From assembly GCA_958295665.1 (NCBI GenBank), contig OY282558.1, forward strand, positions 184,180,015 through 184,244,014: 64,000 nucleotides of DNA, written 5' to 3'. A program made the position numbers and the translations under genes. Under the pieces are notes generated by a model. That model was not told where the DNA came from and searched no databases. It saw nothing but the letters and a program-made list of their open reading frames with translations. Source of the stretch: Tipula vernalis. Its lineage: Eukaryota; Arthropoda; Insecta; Diptera; Tipulidae. Positions 1 to 12,214 of the stretch are shown piece after piece; within the stretch, counting starts at the first letter, position 1, and every line of letters starts with the position of its first letter.

Positions 1-2293
1 TTCTGTATTTAAGTCTTAATTCTTCACTTTTCTTCTTGACGTGTGCTTTCCATCGTAGTTTAGCATCCAGGGTCATGCCGAGATACTTAGCTGTGTTCGC
101 ATGCGGTATTATTTCCCGATTTATGGTAATCGGAATATGTTCGATTCGTCTGTTTGTAAAGTTGATGTGGACTGATTTAGCTTCATTTAGTTTTATTCTC
201 CATCTTTTTGTCCATTTATATATTTGAGTTATAGCTGATTGTAACTTCTGTGTTGATTCTTCGTTGCTTTTTCCAACAGCTAAGATCGCCGTATCATCTG
301 CAAAAGTTGCCACTGTGTTGTTTTCTAATGTAGGAAGATCATAAGTATATAGTAGGTATAAAACCGGCCCTAATACACTGCCCTGTGGAACTCCTGCATT
401 GATTTCTTTCAATTCAGAAAATGTATCATCTAACTTAATCCTGAACAACCTATCTTTCAAGTATGATTCTAGTATCTTAGCAAATTGCATTGGTAGAAGA
501 TTCCTTAACTTGTGGTTAAGTCCTTCATGCCACACTCTATCAAACGCTTGTGCAACGTCTAGAAATACTGTTGAACAGACTTTTTTCTCCTCTAATGCTT
601 GCTCAATTATACTGGTTATTCTGTGTACTTGATCAATTGTTGAGTGTTGGTTGCGAAAACCGAACTGATGATTTGGGATCAAGTTTTTACTCTCGATTAT
701 CGGATTTAATCTTTTTACCAGAAGCTTCTCAAAGAGTTTGGACATGACTGGCAATAGCGAAATTGGCCTATAAGACGATGTTATGTGTGGTGGTTTCCCA
801 GGTTTTGGGATCATAATTACTTCTGCAATTTTCCATAAGCTTGGTACACATTTGATTCTAAATGCTGCATTTATAAGATTGGTGAGTTTCACCAGAGCTT
901 TCCTTGGCAGTTCTTTTAAGATTTCTGCAGTAATAAGATCGTACCCAGGAGCTTTTTTCGTATTCATATTAGCTGTTATCTCACGCATGACTTCTTTTGG
1001 TGTTGTGGGTAGGATTTCTTTACTTTCTTGCACAGCTTGTTCAGTTATTATCTCGGCTTCCAACGTTTGGTCTTCATGTGGCTGGAATATTTTTTCGAGG
1101 TGTTCGGCAAATTCTCGAGCTTTGTCTTCATTATTTCTAGCCCATTTCTCACTTGCTATTTTTATTGGGGGAATCTGCATTATTGGTCTTTTGATTCTTT
1201 TGGTTGCTTTCCAAAGAGAATAATCAGTACTGTTATCATTAGTTAATTTTCTTAAATAGTTGCTGATTGATTCATCTTTCAATTCTTTGATCTCTCTTCT
1301 TAATTGTTGAGTGAGGTTGTTCAAATGAGTTTTATCTTGGGGGGCCCTTGTTTGTTGCCATACTCTTCTCGCTCTTCTTTTTTCTGCGAGGAGTTCCCTA
1401 ATTTCCATAGGGTAATTGTTTCCCTTGATTTTCGTTTTAATTTCAGGAGTATTTTCCCAAGCTGATTGCTGTATATCGTTTACAAATTTGTGAACTTCTT
1501 TGTCTAATTGTTCTTCAGTCTTTAATGGAACCATTAAGTTAATTTTTTCTTCTAGCGATAGTCTAAAGCATGCCCAATTAGTGTGATTATTTACTAGGAA
1601 AGGGTTTCTTTCTTTCTGAATGATTTTTTCACTTAACGTTAGAAGTATTGGTGAATGATCAGAGTTTAAGTCGTGGCTTTCATCTACTTGTACATAATTT
1701 ACAGATATGTTCTTTATTATAAAGAAATCAATCAGATCTGGCACTTTGTTTGGATCAGTTGGCCAGTAGGTTGGTTTTCCAGTTGAGAGGGCTTCACAAC
1801 TGCATTTTCTGATAGCTTTTAGGAGTTCTTTACCCTTAGTTGTTGTTAATCTGGATCCCCAGTGGACATTTTTTGCATTAAAGTCTCCTCCAAGTACAAA
1901 TCGTTTTCCTAATTTACTGAGGAACTCAAGATAATCTTTTTCTTTCATTGAGTGCTTCGGTGGGCAGTAAATACTAGCAATACAAATATAACTACTTTTG
2001 GATTTGACAATAACAGCAGTTGCTTGTATTTCCTCCGTTTCATACTTTAACTCCTCATAGTGATGAATACTATTTCTAATTATAACAGCACTACCTCCTT
2101 TAGCAGTGTTTCCAGGGTGAATAGTGTGATATATTTGATAATTTTTGAATTTAATGTTTGATTGTCTAGTGAAGTGTGTTTCCGTGATGAGACATACATC
2201 GATTTTTTCTGTGTCCAGGACCACTTGCAGTTCTTGTTGATGTTGCATCAGTCCATTGGCATTCCAACATAAGATTCTAAGATCTTTGGCCAT
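1..2293 (-). CDS. LINE ORF2: endonuclease and reverse transcriptase, open to window edge
   Basis: The frame starts at the ATG at 2293-2291, overlaps the end of ORF1 by 17 bases in another phase, and stays open for about 763 codons to base 1. The N-terminal AP-endonuclease domain shows LCWNANGL near residue 8, ITETHF near 36, GGDFNAKN near 130 and SDHSPI near 215. The reverse transcriptase follows, with APGYDLI, SYRPISLLP, HQFGFR, VFLDVAQAFD, GVPQGSVLGP and the catalytic FADD box around bases 300-320. Order and spacing fit the Jockey clade. The product would nick target DNA and copy the element RNA there. The missing C-terminal part cannot be judged. Confidence 0.93.
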   Translation of the reverse strand, partial: MAKDLRILCWNANGLMQHQQELQVVLDTEKIDVCLITETHFTRQSNIKFKNYQIYHTIHPGNTAKGGSAVIIRNSIHHYEELKYETEEIQATAVIVKSKSSYICIASIYCPPKHSMKEKDYLEFLSKLGKRFVLGGDFNAKNVHWGSRLTTTKGKELLKAIRKCSCEALSTGKPTYWPTDPNKVPDLIDFFIIKNISVNYVQVDESHDLNSDHSPILLTLSEKIIQKERNPFLVNNHTNWACFRLSLEEKINLMVPLKTEEQLDKEVHKFVNDIQQSAWENTPEIKTKIKGNNYPMEIRELLAEKRRARRVWQQTRAPQDKTHLNNLTQQLRREIKELKDESISNYLRKLTNDNSTDYSLWKATKRIKRPIMQIPPIKIASEKWARNNEDKAREFAEHLEKIFQPHEDQTLEAEIITEQAVQESKEILPTTPKEVMREITANMNTKKAPGYDLITAEILKELPRKALVKLTNLINAAFRIKCVPSLWKIAEVIMIPKPGKPPHITSSYRPISLLPVMSKLFEKLLVKRLNPIIESKNLIPNHQFGFRNQHSTIDQVHRITSIIEQALEEKKVCSTVFLDVAQAFDRVWHEGLNHKLRNLLPMQFAKILESYLKDRLFRIKLDDTFSELKEINAGVPQGSVLGPVLYLLYTYDLPTLENNTVATFADDTAILAVGKSNEESTQKLQSAITQIYKWTKRWRIKLNEAKSVHINFTNRRIEHIPITINREIIPHANTAKYLGMTLDAKLRWKAHVKKKSEELRLKYR

Positions 2294-3875
2294 TTTTCTG
2301 TTTAGGGATGGCTCCCTTAGTGCTGTACTCTAGTTTCTGTAATCGCTCATCAAATGTATTTAGTCTGCTTAAAATTAATTTAAGTGTTTGACTTATATCG
2401 TCATTTTGAGCAGTTTTTCCTGGATTTCCGTTGCTCATCATTACTTGAGCATAAGTCATTTTACCAAATTGTCCTTGAGTAGTTCCCGACACTCTACGAT
2501 TTACTTCGGGTCGGTTCATCTTAACCGCTTGTTTCCTGAATGAACTTGGATTTTTAGCAATCACGTTCTTATTTTTGATATTTTGCAGTTCAATAGCAAC
2601 GCTGCATCCTCTGTAGTTAGCCAGATGGTTTTCTCCACAGTGAACGCATTTAGGTTGAACATTTTGGGCTTTTACACAATCTTTGGTATGATGTTTACCT
2701 AAACATTTGACACACCTAGGTTCCCTGTTGCAATATTTTTGTGTATGTCCATAGGCTTGACATTGTTTACATTGTGGTATAAGCTTAGACCTTCTTAGAG
2801 GCTGAATAACCACTTTGCACCCCAAGATGTACTTAATTTGATAAATTTTTTCGATATCTTCATCAGTATCGAAGGTCAACATAAACATGTTGAGAGGTAC
2901 TTTGCCTCTCCGTTTTAGCTTAATCGATGCTTCAGTTGCCCTAAATCCTTTTGCTTTCAGGTCATCAATTATTTTATCTGGTTTACACGTAGAGTGTAAG
3001 TTTTTAGCCATGACCCTAATTGGTCTGGTTTGTTTATCTTCAAACGTGTGCCAAGCACGTTTTTCTTCATTTAACATTTTTGTCATTTTTCTGTATGTTT
3101 CAGCATCTTCTAAGTTTATTTTGATGGTGTTTCCATTCATCACCTTTGCATTAAACTTATCTGTGGCAGTTATTGTTTTTATTTTTTCATAGAGTACATC
3201 GTAGTCTTTGACTTCATCTATTACTATTGGTGGTGGTGGAGGTATTTTTTTTGGTTGTTTCTGGATAATATTTGGAACATTATCCTTTAATTGAGGTGGG
3301 GAGGGCGTATTATTCCGTCTCCTTTTTTTTCTCCCACCTTTAACTCTAATCCACTCAGTTTCTCGAGCTAGTTCTTCTTCATCCGTATGATACTCTTGTG
3401 GAGTTGTATTCTGGTTAGGAGTAGAACCGATGTCCTCCTTTGGCTTAAGAGCTTTAACTTCGTTTTCAAGCGTCTTCATACGCTCCTGCATCCATGCAAT
3501 TGTAACATTCAGTTGCTTATTTAAATTGTTGGCTTCAACTAATGCATTATTAGCTTTACACAATTCATTGTGAAGCTTTTCTTCGTTTGTAGAACGAGTG
3601 TTGTGGCTGCTGGCCTCAATGGAGGGACTACCGCCTCTTTTCGGAGAATACGCGACTTTGTTACTCCTCTGGAAGGGATGTGAATTATCCTTTTCTGTTT
3701 CACTCAAATGAGCTTGTTTATTCACTAACATGTCTTGGGATTGGTTAAAATAATTGTAGTATAGCAATGGCTGGTCTCCCCCAGAATCCATGAGACCGAC
3801 CTCCGAAGAGGGTGGATTTACCTGAGCAACAGGTGTACCACCTGGGGTATTAGTTTCCTTATTTGTTCTGCTCAT
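2277..3875 (-). CDS. LINE ORF1: Gag-like RNA-binding protein with three zinc knuckles
   Basis: An uninterrupted 532-residue frame starting at ATG 3875. The first 130 residues are polar and low in complexity. A lysine/arginine-rich stretch (GGRKKRRRN) lies near residue 190. The middle (about 235-390) resembles the PRE_C2HC region of Jockey ORF1 proteins. Three cysteine-histidine knuckles follow, starting CKQCQAYGH, CVKCLGKHH and CVHCGENH, the usual number for this family. These proteins coat the element RNA and carry it to the nucleus. The length is normal for the family. ORF2 begins inside the last codons, so it is probably translated by reinitiation. Confidence 0.93.
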   Translation of the reverse strand: MSRTNKETNTPGGTPVAQVNPPSSEVGLMDSGGDQPLLYYNYFNQSQDMLVNKQAHLSETEKDNSHPFQRSNKVAYSPKRGGSPSIEASSHNTRSTNEEKLHNELCKANNALVEANNLNKQLNVTIAWMQERMKTLENEVKALKPKEDIGSTPNQNTTPQEYHTDEEELARETEWIRVKGGRKKRRRNNTPSPPQLKDNVPNIIQKQPKKIPPPPPIVIDEVKDYDVLYEKIKTITATDKFNAKVMNGNTIKINLEDAETYRKMTKMLNEEKRAWHTFEDKQTRPIRVMAKNLHSTCKPDKIIDDLKAKGFRATEASIKLKRRGKVPLNMFMLTFDTDEDIEKIYQIKYILGCKVVIQPLRRSKLIPQCKQCQAYGHTQKYCNREPRCVKCLGKHHTKDCVKAQNVQPKCVHCGENHLANYRGCSVAIELQNIKNKNVIAKNPSSFRKQAVKMNRPEVNRRVSGTTQGQFGKMTYAQVMMSNGNPGKTAQNDDISQTLKLILSRLNTFDERLQKLEYSTKGAIPKQKNGQRS

Positions 3876-4229
3876 TGCTCATTTATAGTGTATTGCACTC
3901 GCCTCTAGTATTTCGCCGATGCTTCACATCGTTGCCCGGGTGTTACCACGTGGAGGTATACTAGACACATTTGGTGGTTTCTACATAGTTGCAGCGTTGG
4001 AATATAGACCACGAGATACATGGCTATAGACGGTCAACCCCTACCCTATTGAGACGCACCCAACACCCTCGTTTTTAATAGTAAATAATTTTTTTTTTTT
4101 CTGTGAATACAAGTTATTTTCCAACTTCTTCCGGTCGATATTTTCATGGAAATGTCTCGATACAGGACACTATACGATAAGCGATTCGCTAAACGAGGAG
4201 CTACCGACCCTTCATTATAGTTGATTACT

Positions 4230-4690
4230 CCAAATTTGAGTGATTATTATAACACGGAATTGGAGCAATTCAGGTCAAATTTGAGGGTGTAGAATTCATT
4301 GGAATTTCATAAATTAGTCTCACAGAACAGACGTTACCGTTATCTATTTCCACTAATGAAGAAACCGATGAGAAAAATCTGGAACTGTGCTTAGTATTTG
4401 AATAATCAATGAAATATGGAATTGGTGTACTCCAGGCCAAACTTAACAGTGTTCATGAATTAGTCTGACTGAACAGATGTTACCATTATCTAATTCCACT
4501 ATCGAATAAACCGATGAGAAAAACCTGGAGCTTGCTTAGTATTACTCCAAATGTGAGTGATTATTGAAATGGGTGGAGAATTCATTATAACTTCAAGAAT
4601 CGGCCAGATCTTATCGTTATCTCATCCCACTATCGAAGAAACAGATGAGAAAAACCTGGAATTGTATTTAGTCTTGAGATTAACTGGAGA
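4230..4690. repeat. Diverged tandem repeat, about three units of 131-146 bp
   Basis: The phrase ACCGATGAGAAAAA, followed by CTGGA-like sequence, recurs at about 4364, 4510 and 4641 (third copy ACAGATGAG). Other matching blocks sit between the anchors: acagatgttaccattatct, tccactatcgaa and ctccaaatgtgagtgatt. Copies differ at many bases, so the array is old. A further pair of related blocks (ATATGGTGGNTGGTCCGTATA) at 4690 and 4844 flanks the next stretch. No coding potential is seen. Confidence 0.7.
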
Positions 4691-4864
4691 TATGGTGGAT
4701 GGTCCGTATATATAATTGAACTCTTTTTGCGTATCTGAAATCCATCACCAAATTCTAAAAGTTGGTCAGTAGTTAAACTAGGCCTACATCTGATCAACAT
4801 CTTATCTTATTATTACGTCAAAATTCGTTAAAAAGAAATATGGTGGGTGGTCCGTATACATATA

Positions 4865-5585
4865 TACACTACCGTTCAAAAGTTTGGAAACATTAAGGTA
4901 ATTTAAAAACAGCGACATTAAAACAGATTAACTAACTATTCGGAGTCCAGTATCTTCCAAAGTATTTCCACTTCACTGTTCTATCACCTTCTTACTATAC
5001 TAATTCGATAGGAGGGAGGTCTGGCGATTGTGATGGTCATTTCATAATTTGCCAAATTTCTTCGTTTCATTTTTGCTTTAGAAACTCCTTAGGTTCTTTG
5101 TTTTATTGCAAAACAAAATTTCGGCCAATTAGATTCACTCCAAAATAAATCTCATTTTTCTGAAGTATTTTCAGATAGCCTTCTTTATTCAATCTTCCAT
5201 CAATTGTAATCATATGGAGGGCTTATATTGTTACCAAAGCATCACAAAACTATCATACTGCCACCACCATGCTCAACAGTCTTCACAGTGCACGCCTCTG
5301 AAGCCCGTCCGCCTTTAGATCGGCGTACAAAAACACGTCTATTACGAATTATTTTCAGTCTTCTTCCGCCCAGTTTTTATGTGCTTTAGCCCACTCCACT
5401 CTATTTCTCTTATGAATACTAAGTCTCGGTTTTTTTGCTGCTACGCATCCTTTCAGATCAGCAGTAAACGTCCCTTTACAGTTGTAATTGAAACTTGATT
5501 TTTTCGAGTTTCATTTAAAGTAGCGGTAATCTGAGGCGCAGTTAAACGTCGATTTCGTTTCGATAAAATTACAACAAACTTATCT
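4865..5585 (-). pseudogene. Tc1-type transposon relic
   Basis: One end is a Tc1-like terminal repeat, CACTACCGTTCAAAAGTTTG at 4865. Read on the minus strand from about 5585, pieces of a Tc1 transposase appear in order: a helix-turn-helix portion (KRNRRLTAPQITATLNETRK), VAAKKPRLSIHKRN, VEWAKAHKNW, FVRRSKG and the linked middle of the catalytic domain (VKTVEHGGGSMIV, GNNISPPYMITIDGRLN). Stops and frameshifts break it, and the acidic catalytic positions cannot all be placed. The second terminal repeat was not found. It is an inactive old copy. Confidence 0.8.
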
Positions 5586-5589
5586 TCAC

Positions 5590-6060
5590 ATCCCTTCAGA
5601 ATAATTCAGAAATTAACAAAACAAAAAACACAGAAATAATACATAGCTTCCCTGTTTTGCCAACTCGATAACTATTTAGAATTTTAGATTTTGAACTCAA
5701 TACAATATTTTCCATTTTGCAAGATTTCTGAATATTTAATATAATTATCTAAGTGTTGAATACAATTTCTAAAGAAAAGTTCAACTTGAACTATGTTTTA
5801 TTAAAATAATTAAAAATTTAAATACGAAAATGTTGCATTTTAAAATATCTAAACTATAAGAAATTGTATTCAACAAATTAAAGAAATTTTCCACCTCAAT
5901 ACCATTCAGATTCAGACAACAATGGCGTAGCTCCGAAAAATAAGAAAAACTTTTATAAATAAGATAAATAAAGATAATTTTCTTTTATTTATTATTGTGC
6001 TCTATGAACTCAATGTTAATAATCACAAGAAAATAAAATATAATAAATAAATACAGTATG
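5590..6060. other. AT-rich stretch without recognisable feature
   Basis: Strongly AT-rich sequence between the Tc1 relic and a CAA repeat. I see no open frame with family resemblance and no clear repeat unit. Confidence 0.5.
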
Positions 6061-6067
6061 TAACAAA

Positions 6068-6116
6068 GGCGCAGTAACAACAACTAATACAACAACAAAA
6101 ACAACAACAACAAAAT
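6068..6116. repeat. Imperfect (CAA)n microsatellite
   Basis: A run of CAA triplets broken by single changes, followed by a GAAGAAGAAGAAG block near 6151-6163 and a GTT-rich patch near 6240-6256. CAA-rich leaders are common in fly 5' untranslated regions, which is of interest because a splice donor follows at 6393. Confidence 0.75.
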
Positions 6117-6287
6117 GGTTTGAATAAATCTAAGAATAACCAAGCAGACGAAGAAGAAGAAGGGAAGGAAAACTTAATACTTAAGAATAGAGAAAAATTT
6201 ATGACAACAATTCAAGAGATATTAAATAAAATAAAAATCTTGTTGTTGTTGTCGTTGGTCTTTAGAAGAAGACAATTTTTTCTATAG

Positions 6288-6392
6288 AAAAAATATTTCT
6301 CTAAGGGATACTTTCATCATTTAAATCGATCCACTGGAGGCGTTAAGACGACAATCGCGTTCCATAGCGGCGCGACGTGGACGAAAAGTTAA
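6288..6392 (+). other. Candidate host exon: GC-rich island ending at a strong splice donor
   Basis: Bases 6330-6392 are strikingly GC-rich against about 70 percent AT around them. The block ends AAG followed by GTAAGCG, a near-consensus donor. A candidate acceptor (ATTTTTTCTATAG) sits at 6275-6287. From 6288 one frame is open to a TAA near 6390; another frame reads IDPLEALRRQSRSIAARRGR just after a stop. I recognise neither product. A non-coding 5' exon downstream of the CAA-rich leader is as likely as coding sequence. It matches none of the transposon families seen here. Confidence 0.3.
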
Positions 6393-7049
6393 GGTAAGCG
6401 ATTTTTGTTATTACCTAATACGTTAATTTAATTTATTTATAAACTTGGCAGTGATTACATACATATATAAGAAGATTATTTACTGCTTCGATATGATTGT
6501 GTGTTTCACACGTATATATGGAAAATTTGTAATATGGCCATGCTTATATGGTGAAAAAACCATTTCAAGTAGAAGTCACGCCACCCCCTTGTTTTGTTAT
6601 ACCTACCATTCCTATTATGTGTTCAAAATTTTAGCTCATCGACTTTTAAAATCTGAATTTTATTTTTAAAATATTGGTTTACGGCTCTTTTTATTTAAAA
6701 AAACCTAATTACTGCTTTAGCTATAGATTCCTATTCGGAATCATTCTCATAAGCGTTATGAAAACTTTATATCAAAATTGTTGCTTTTATACAAATTTTA
6801 AGTTTGCAAAGCTGCCTTAATAAACCCATTTATCATAGAAATGCAAAGCCTAGACAATTTATTTGGAAATAAATTTGTACTCTTATGCTTTTCATGTAAA
6901 AAGGTTGTGCATTTAGAATCAAAAATAAATTATATGAGGCAACAAAACTTAGATAAACAAATCGTACAATTACCAATATGTAAAACCTTCAAAATGTTTA
7001 TAGAATTTGTACTTGCTTTAATGTGGAACATTTCTAAAATCGATCTTTT

Positions 7050-7500
7050 TTTAAATCTTTTTTGCTTTTCGAGAATTTTGACAATGTTTGAATTTATATT
7101 TGGATTTGCGCCTCTTTTGTGTTGATAAATCCGTTTTTCTAAAACCTGCTTTGTCTGCCCTGTGTATGTTGCGTTGCAACTGCAACATACTTGGTAAACA
7201 ATATTTGATTGTTTTTTTCAAAATAAAAGATGAAATACCTTTAAAAGAGGCCACTTTCTTATTACCAGTTATATCAGGCAGTATTTTCCCATCCCAACTT
7301 ATTACAAGTGGATAAGTGGGGTCGAATGTTTCTTATATATTCGCATTGAATTCGGTCCTTGCTTTTTTTCTTGCACGTCGAATTGTGCTTCGAGAGATTG
7401 GGAGTGAAGAGCGCTTACAACCAAGTGAGGCAGCCTATGGAATAATTAGACACACTGCTTCTCGGTCGGTTATTTTGTTACGATCCCACTATAGTCGATG
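7050..7500 (-). pseudogene. Relic of a transposon-derived protein family with a WDGK motif
   Basis: Reading the minus strand from about 7470, the pieces SLPISRSTIRRARKKARTEF, then PLVISWDGKILPDITGNKKV and SFKGISSF follow one another with a stop between the first two. Proteins with the pattern arginine-rich block, F.PT.PLV.HWDGK.LPD.TG are abundant in insects and cnidarians and behave like transposon genes. I recall the pattern but not a reliable family name. The rest of the protein, upstream and downstream, is not visible, so this is a short dead fragment. Confidence 0.55.
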
Positions 7501-7839
7501 GCAAAACGTCACTGGCACTCGTGGCGCTCTTTGTCTTTTTTGGTAAAGCAACCACATCCATCTTTCTTATCCTATAAAGTGCTAGCGGCACTAGAAGTGC
7601 ACTGAAGCTGAAATCAAGTTCTAGTTTTTGACTTGACACTAGCGAAGTTGAAACATTACTTTTAGCGGCCTTTTACAAACTTCAAATTTTAAGCTTAAAG
7701 AGTTAGTTCTGTTTTTTTTATTTTTGTATAATAAATAATAATAATAATAATATGAATATATTTATAATGATATAAAATTTACTTTAAATCATAAAATATG
7801 CTTAAACAATTATTTAATTAATCATGATAGCAATCTATG

Positions 7840-8100
7840 TATATAAAAGAGACGTTTATGTACGTACACCTTAAACTCAAGAACTACTGCACCGATGTTG
7901 ATAAATATGTATTTGTATATAAGTTCTATGGGGCGTGAGGAGTGTTTCTGACTAGTTTACGTGTAACGCAGTTTAAACATATATATGTGCGATATAACAT
8001 AATTTAATGTAATTAAAAACTAAAATTAAAATACAATAAAATAATATTTGAATTATTAAACGCATAATTAAGGTAAGGAAAACGAATCAGGGAATCAACT
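7840..8100. repeat. Possible Helitron-like or other short non-coding repeat
   Basis: The phrase GTATATAAAAGAGACGTTTATGTACGTACACC, here in two halves around 7840-7870, leads into AACTCAAGAACTACTGCACC. Wording of this kind is common at the ends of non-autonomous repeats in insects. No terminal repeat or duplication could be matched, so the class is a guess. Confidence 0.25.
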
Positions 8101-8150
8101 AGAATAATTAAGGTCAGGATAATAAAAAAGAAAGAGAAATAAGAATTAAT

Positions 8151-9739
<1,589 letters not shown>

Positions 9740-9743
9740 CATA

Positions 9744-9990
9744 TGTAAGGTATTTTCTTTTTTAAATAAAACTCGAGATGATGATGCTTTATCAAACGAG
9801 TTTATCATGATTTTCTCGAAATATAACTGAATACAATTGCAACTTTACAATAATAAAATTATTTCTTTAGTAGATAATACACATTTACAACATTACATAA
9901 TAAATAGTACTTAAAGTAGATCAAACAGTTAAATTTTAATAGGAATGTATTTAGAAACCTTTTTTACGAATCCCACACGGTCATCCTGGA
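9744..9990 (-). repeat. 3' LTR of the minus-strand gypsy element
   Basis: The end with sequence TGTAAGGTATT on the plus strand (ending ACCTTACA in element orientation) matches the LTR edge at 13822. The other border is set only approximately, between the integrase stop at 10020 and the first LTR-like bases, because the partner LTR is truncated and gives no comparison. Confidence 0.65.
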
Positions 9991-10019
9991 ATTCTATTCG
10001 GCCCTGATACACCTTCATT

Positions 10020-11081
10020 TTACTCGACGTCCTCAATCGTATCGTTGTCTTCCTCTTCGCTGGACATTCCAACGTAATATGGTTTCATGTAAGCAGTACA
10101 TGTTGATGTGTGTAGTGGACCCTCTGATTGCGATACTTTTTGAACGTCGCATCTATCGCAAACCTTTACTTTCTTTACCTCGTATGGCCCCAGATACTTT
10201 TTTTCTAATTTCGCAGCATTGTCGAACTGGGTTTTCTTAATAAGGACATATTCCCCAATCATGTACTTATTTGCCTCTTTTCGCTTACGGTCGTACCCTC
10301 GTCGATTCTCTCTTTGAATTGCAGAAATATTTTGTTTCGCCTCTTCACGCAAATGTTCACGGTCATCAATAAACGCCCTCATCAATTCGTCCTCAACGAC
10401 TTGTTTTAGACTGACATCTTCAGGTATACGCATTTTGACACCAAATAAAAGTTCAAAGGGTGACATTCCAATTGCTCGTTGTACAAAATTGTTCAGGTAG
10501 CGTTGAAGATCGAAAGTTTTTTTATACCACTCTCCTGAATTATCAGCACACAATTTTGCCAGAACTGGTATTATAATCCGAAATATTCGTTCCACTTGCC
10601 CATTTCCAGTCGCTACACCAGCCGTTCCCAATTGAAGATCAATTCCTTCCTTATCGCAGTACTCCTGAATTCCCCTTAATGAAAAGCGCCACCTCTTCCG
10701 CCTCAACTTTCCCGTCGGCGACAGGCTTCCCAAATGGTCGATGTGGTAAGTCATCAACGGGATGTCTCCTTTCGGAATTGGATTTAATAATCCCTCCTGT
10801 TTTTCCATTTTCCGTTCTGTTACAATGCTATGAACGCAATTTTTGATGCACTGCTTCATCTTCTCGGCGAGCTTTGGAATATAAAATTGCCGCTTGACAA
10901 GCTCCTCGGTTTTACGAACAGCGAAATGACCTTGGTCGTGGTAGATTTTAATTATTTCTCGTTCCATCTTTCTTGGTACAACCAACAGCGGTGTTCCATC
11001 TTGCATCTTGAATAAGACATCATTATTAGTAATGTAATCAAGATACTTACCGATTTTAAGAACATCAAAAATTGGTCGCAA
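10020..11081 (-). pseudogene. Integrase of gypsy element with catalytic core deletion
   Basis: A 353-residue open frame starts inside pol. Residues about 45-90 carry the zinc-binding region (YHDQGHFAVRKTEELV, then CIKNCVHS, where the last cysteine of the expected pair is serine). After HIDHLGSLSPTGK near residue 125 the sequence jumps to EYCDKEGIDLQLGTAG, so most of the catalytic core including the middle acidic residue is absent. The region with GNGQVERIFR (catalytic glutamate) and the C-terminal GPYEVKKV domain remain. The tail is acidic. The frame survived because the deletion is in phase. Confidence 0.85.
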
Positions 11082-11089
11082 ATCGGCAT

Positions 11090-11950
11090 CCTACATCTGG
11101 GCTGCTTTCACTCGATGTAAAATGTCCTCAACAATAGGTAAGACTAGAGGACCCCTGCTGAGAGCATCAACATGTCGCATTATATACCCTGGCCGGTGTT
11201 CCAATTGGAAATTAAATTTTTTAATGCAAGCGCCCATCCTGCAATTCTCAAACTCAGCTCCTTCCGCTCCATGGTACCTTCAAACGCCGCGCAATCAGTA
11301 ATAATTTTAAAAATAAGACCGAGAAGGTATACTCGCAATTTCTTAAGAGCGGCTATAATTGCAAGAACCTCTAACTCGTAACTGCTATATCTCTCCTGAC
11401 ACTTAGAAGTTTTTTTTCGAGTAATAAAATACTGGATCTGGATGCATTTTTTGATCGTCATCTGCTTTCTGCAGTAATATGGCGCCTAACCTCATCTTGC
11501 AGGCGTCGGTGTGTAACTCTGTTTCCGCCTTACTGGAATATATTATTACTATCGGATGGCTAACCAAACTTCTCTTTAATTTCTCGAACGCAGCCTTTTG
11601 TTCTATGCCAAATTTGAATTCAACTCCTTTTCGTAAAGTATCACTGAGAGGTCTGGCCATCAATGCATAGTTTTGAACGAATCTTCTAAAATATAAAACG
11701 CTGAACTTTTTTCACCGAATCCGGCTCTGGAAACTTCGAAATTGCCATAATTTTTCCGTTTGATGGTTGGATTTGCCCATTCTCAATCAGATACCCCAAA
11801 TACTCAATTTTACTACGAAGAAACTGGCATTTGCTCCACTTTATTTGTAAACTGTTTTGTTCTGCTACATGAAGAACCTGCTCTAATCTTTCTGTGCTAT
11901 CAGAGTAACTTGAAGCTGGAATAATTACGTCGTCAATTTAAACGCAAATA
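11090..11950 (-). pseudogene. Reverse transcriptase tail and RNase H remnant
   Basis: On the minus strand, IDDVIIPASSYSDSTERLEQ (just after the catalytic box), KWSKCQFLRSKIEYLGYLIE (thumb) and KFPEPDSVKKVQRF are readable. Later come RNase H pieces with frameshifts: FYYSKK, YSSYELEVLAIIAALKKLRVYL and the end region HVDALSRGPLVLP. The fingers and most of the palm, including the first catalytic aspartate region, are missing between the protease at 11933 and this point. It is a relic. Confidence 0.82.
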
Positions 11951-12166
11951 ACCCCGTTGCGACACAAATCTTCGAATATATTGTGGGATGGGCAACACCC
12001 CATCTTGAACAACATGAATATTTGTTTTGTATTCATCACCATCAATTATTAGGACTGTCTCAAAACACCCTAATGTGTTTAGCCCAACAGAACCAGCTCC
12101 GCGAAATACAATGGGTTCACCACCCAAACTTACTAATCCTGTGAGTAAAAACTTTCTGTGTGACAT
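11933..12166 (-). pseudogene. Protease fragment of gypsy element
   Basis: A 77-residue frame with LVSLGGEPIVFRG, GCFETVLIIDGDEYKTNIHV and VQDGVLP resembles the C-terminal half of a retroviral-type aspartic protease leading into reverse transcriptase. The active-site DTG region lies upstream in a broken stretch, and the frame ends at a stop 3' of RRFVSQRGYLRLN. It directly precedes the reverse-transcriptase deletion. Confidence 0.6.
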
Positions 12167-12214
12167 AAGATTGATATCACTACCTGTATTTACAAGCGCT
12201 TAAAACTGTGTTCC

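Larger units (their letters stand above)
1..4070 (-). mobile_element. Jockey-type non-LTR retrotransposon (LINE), 5' part, truncated by window edge
   Basis: Two overlapping minus-strand reading frames have the classic Jockey layout: a zinc-knuckle ORF1, then an endonuclease/reverse-transcriptase ORF2. Roughly 190 bases upstream of ORF1 (3876 to about 4070) are probably the 5' untranslated region with the internal promoter. They are much richer in GC than the neighbouring DNA, and the upper border is an estimate from that change of composition. The 3' end and tail lie outside the window. Neither frame holds a stop or frameshift in the visible part, which is unusual in this window and suggests a recent insertion. 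Confidence 0.9.

Noticed and set aside
783..1246. Plus-strand frames of 146 and 72 codons
   Set aside because: They are antisense to the clear LINE ORF2 on the minus strand.
2887..3192. Plus-strand frame of 101 codons
   Set aside because: Antisense shadow of LINE ORF1.
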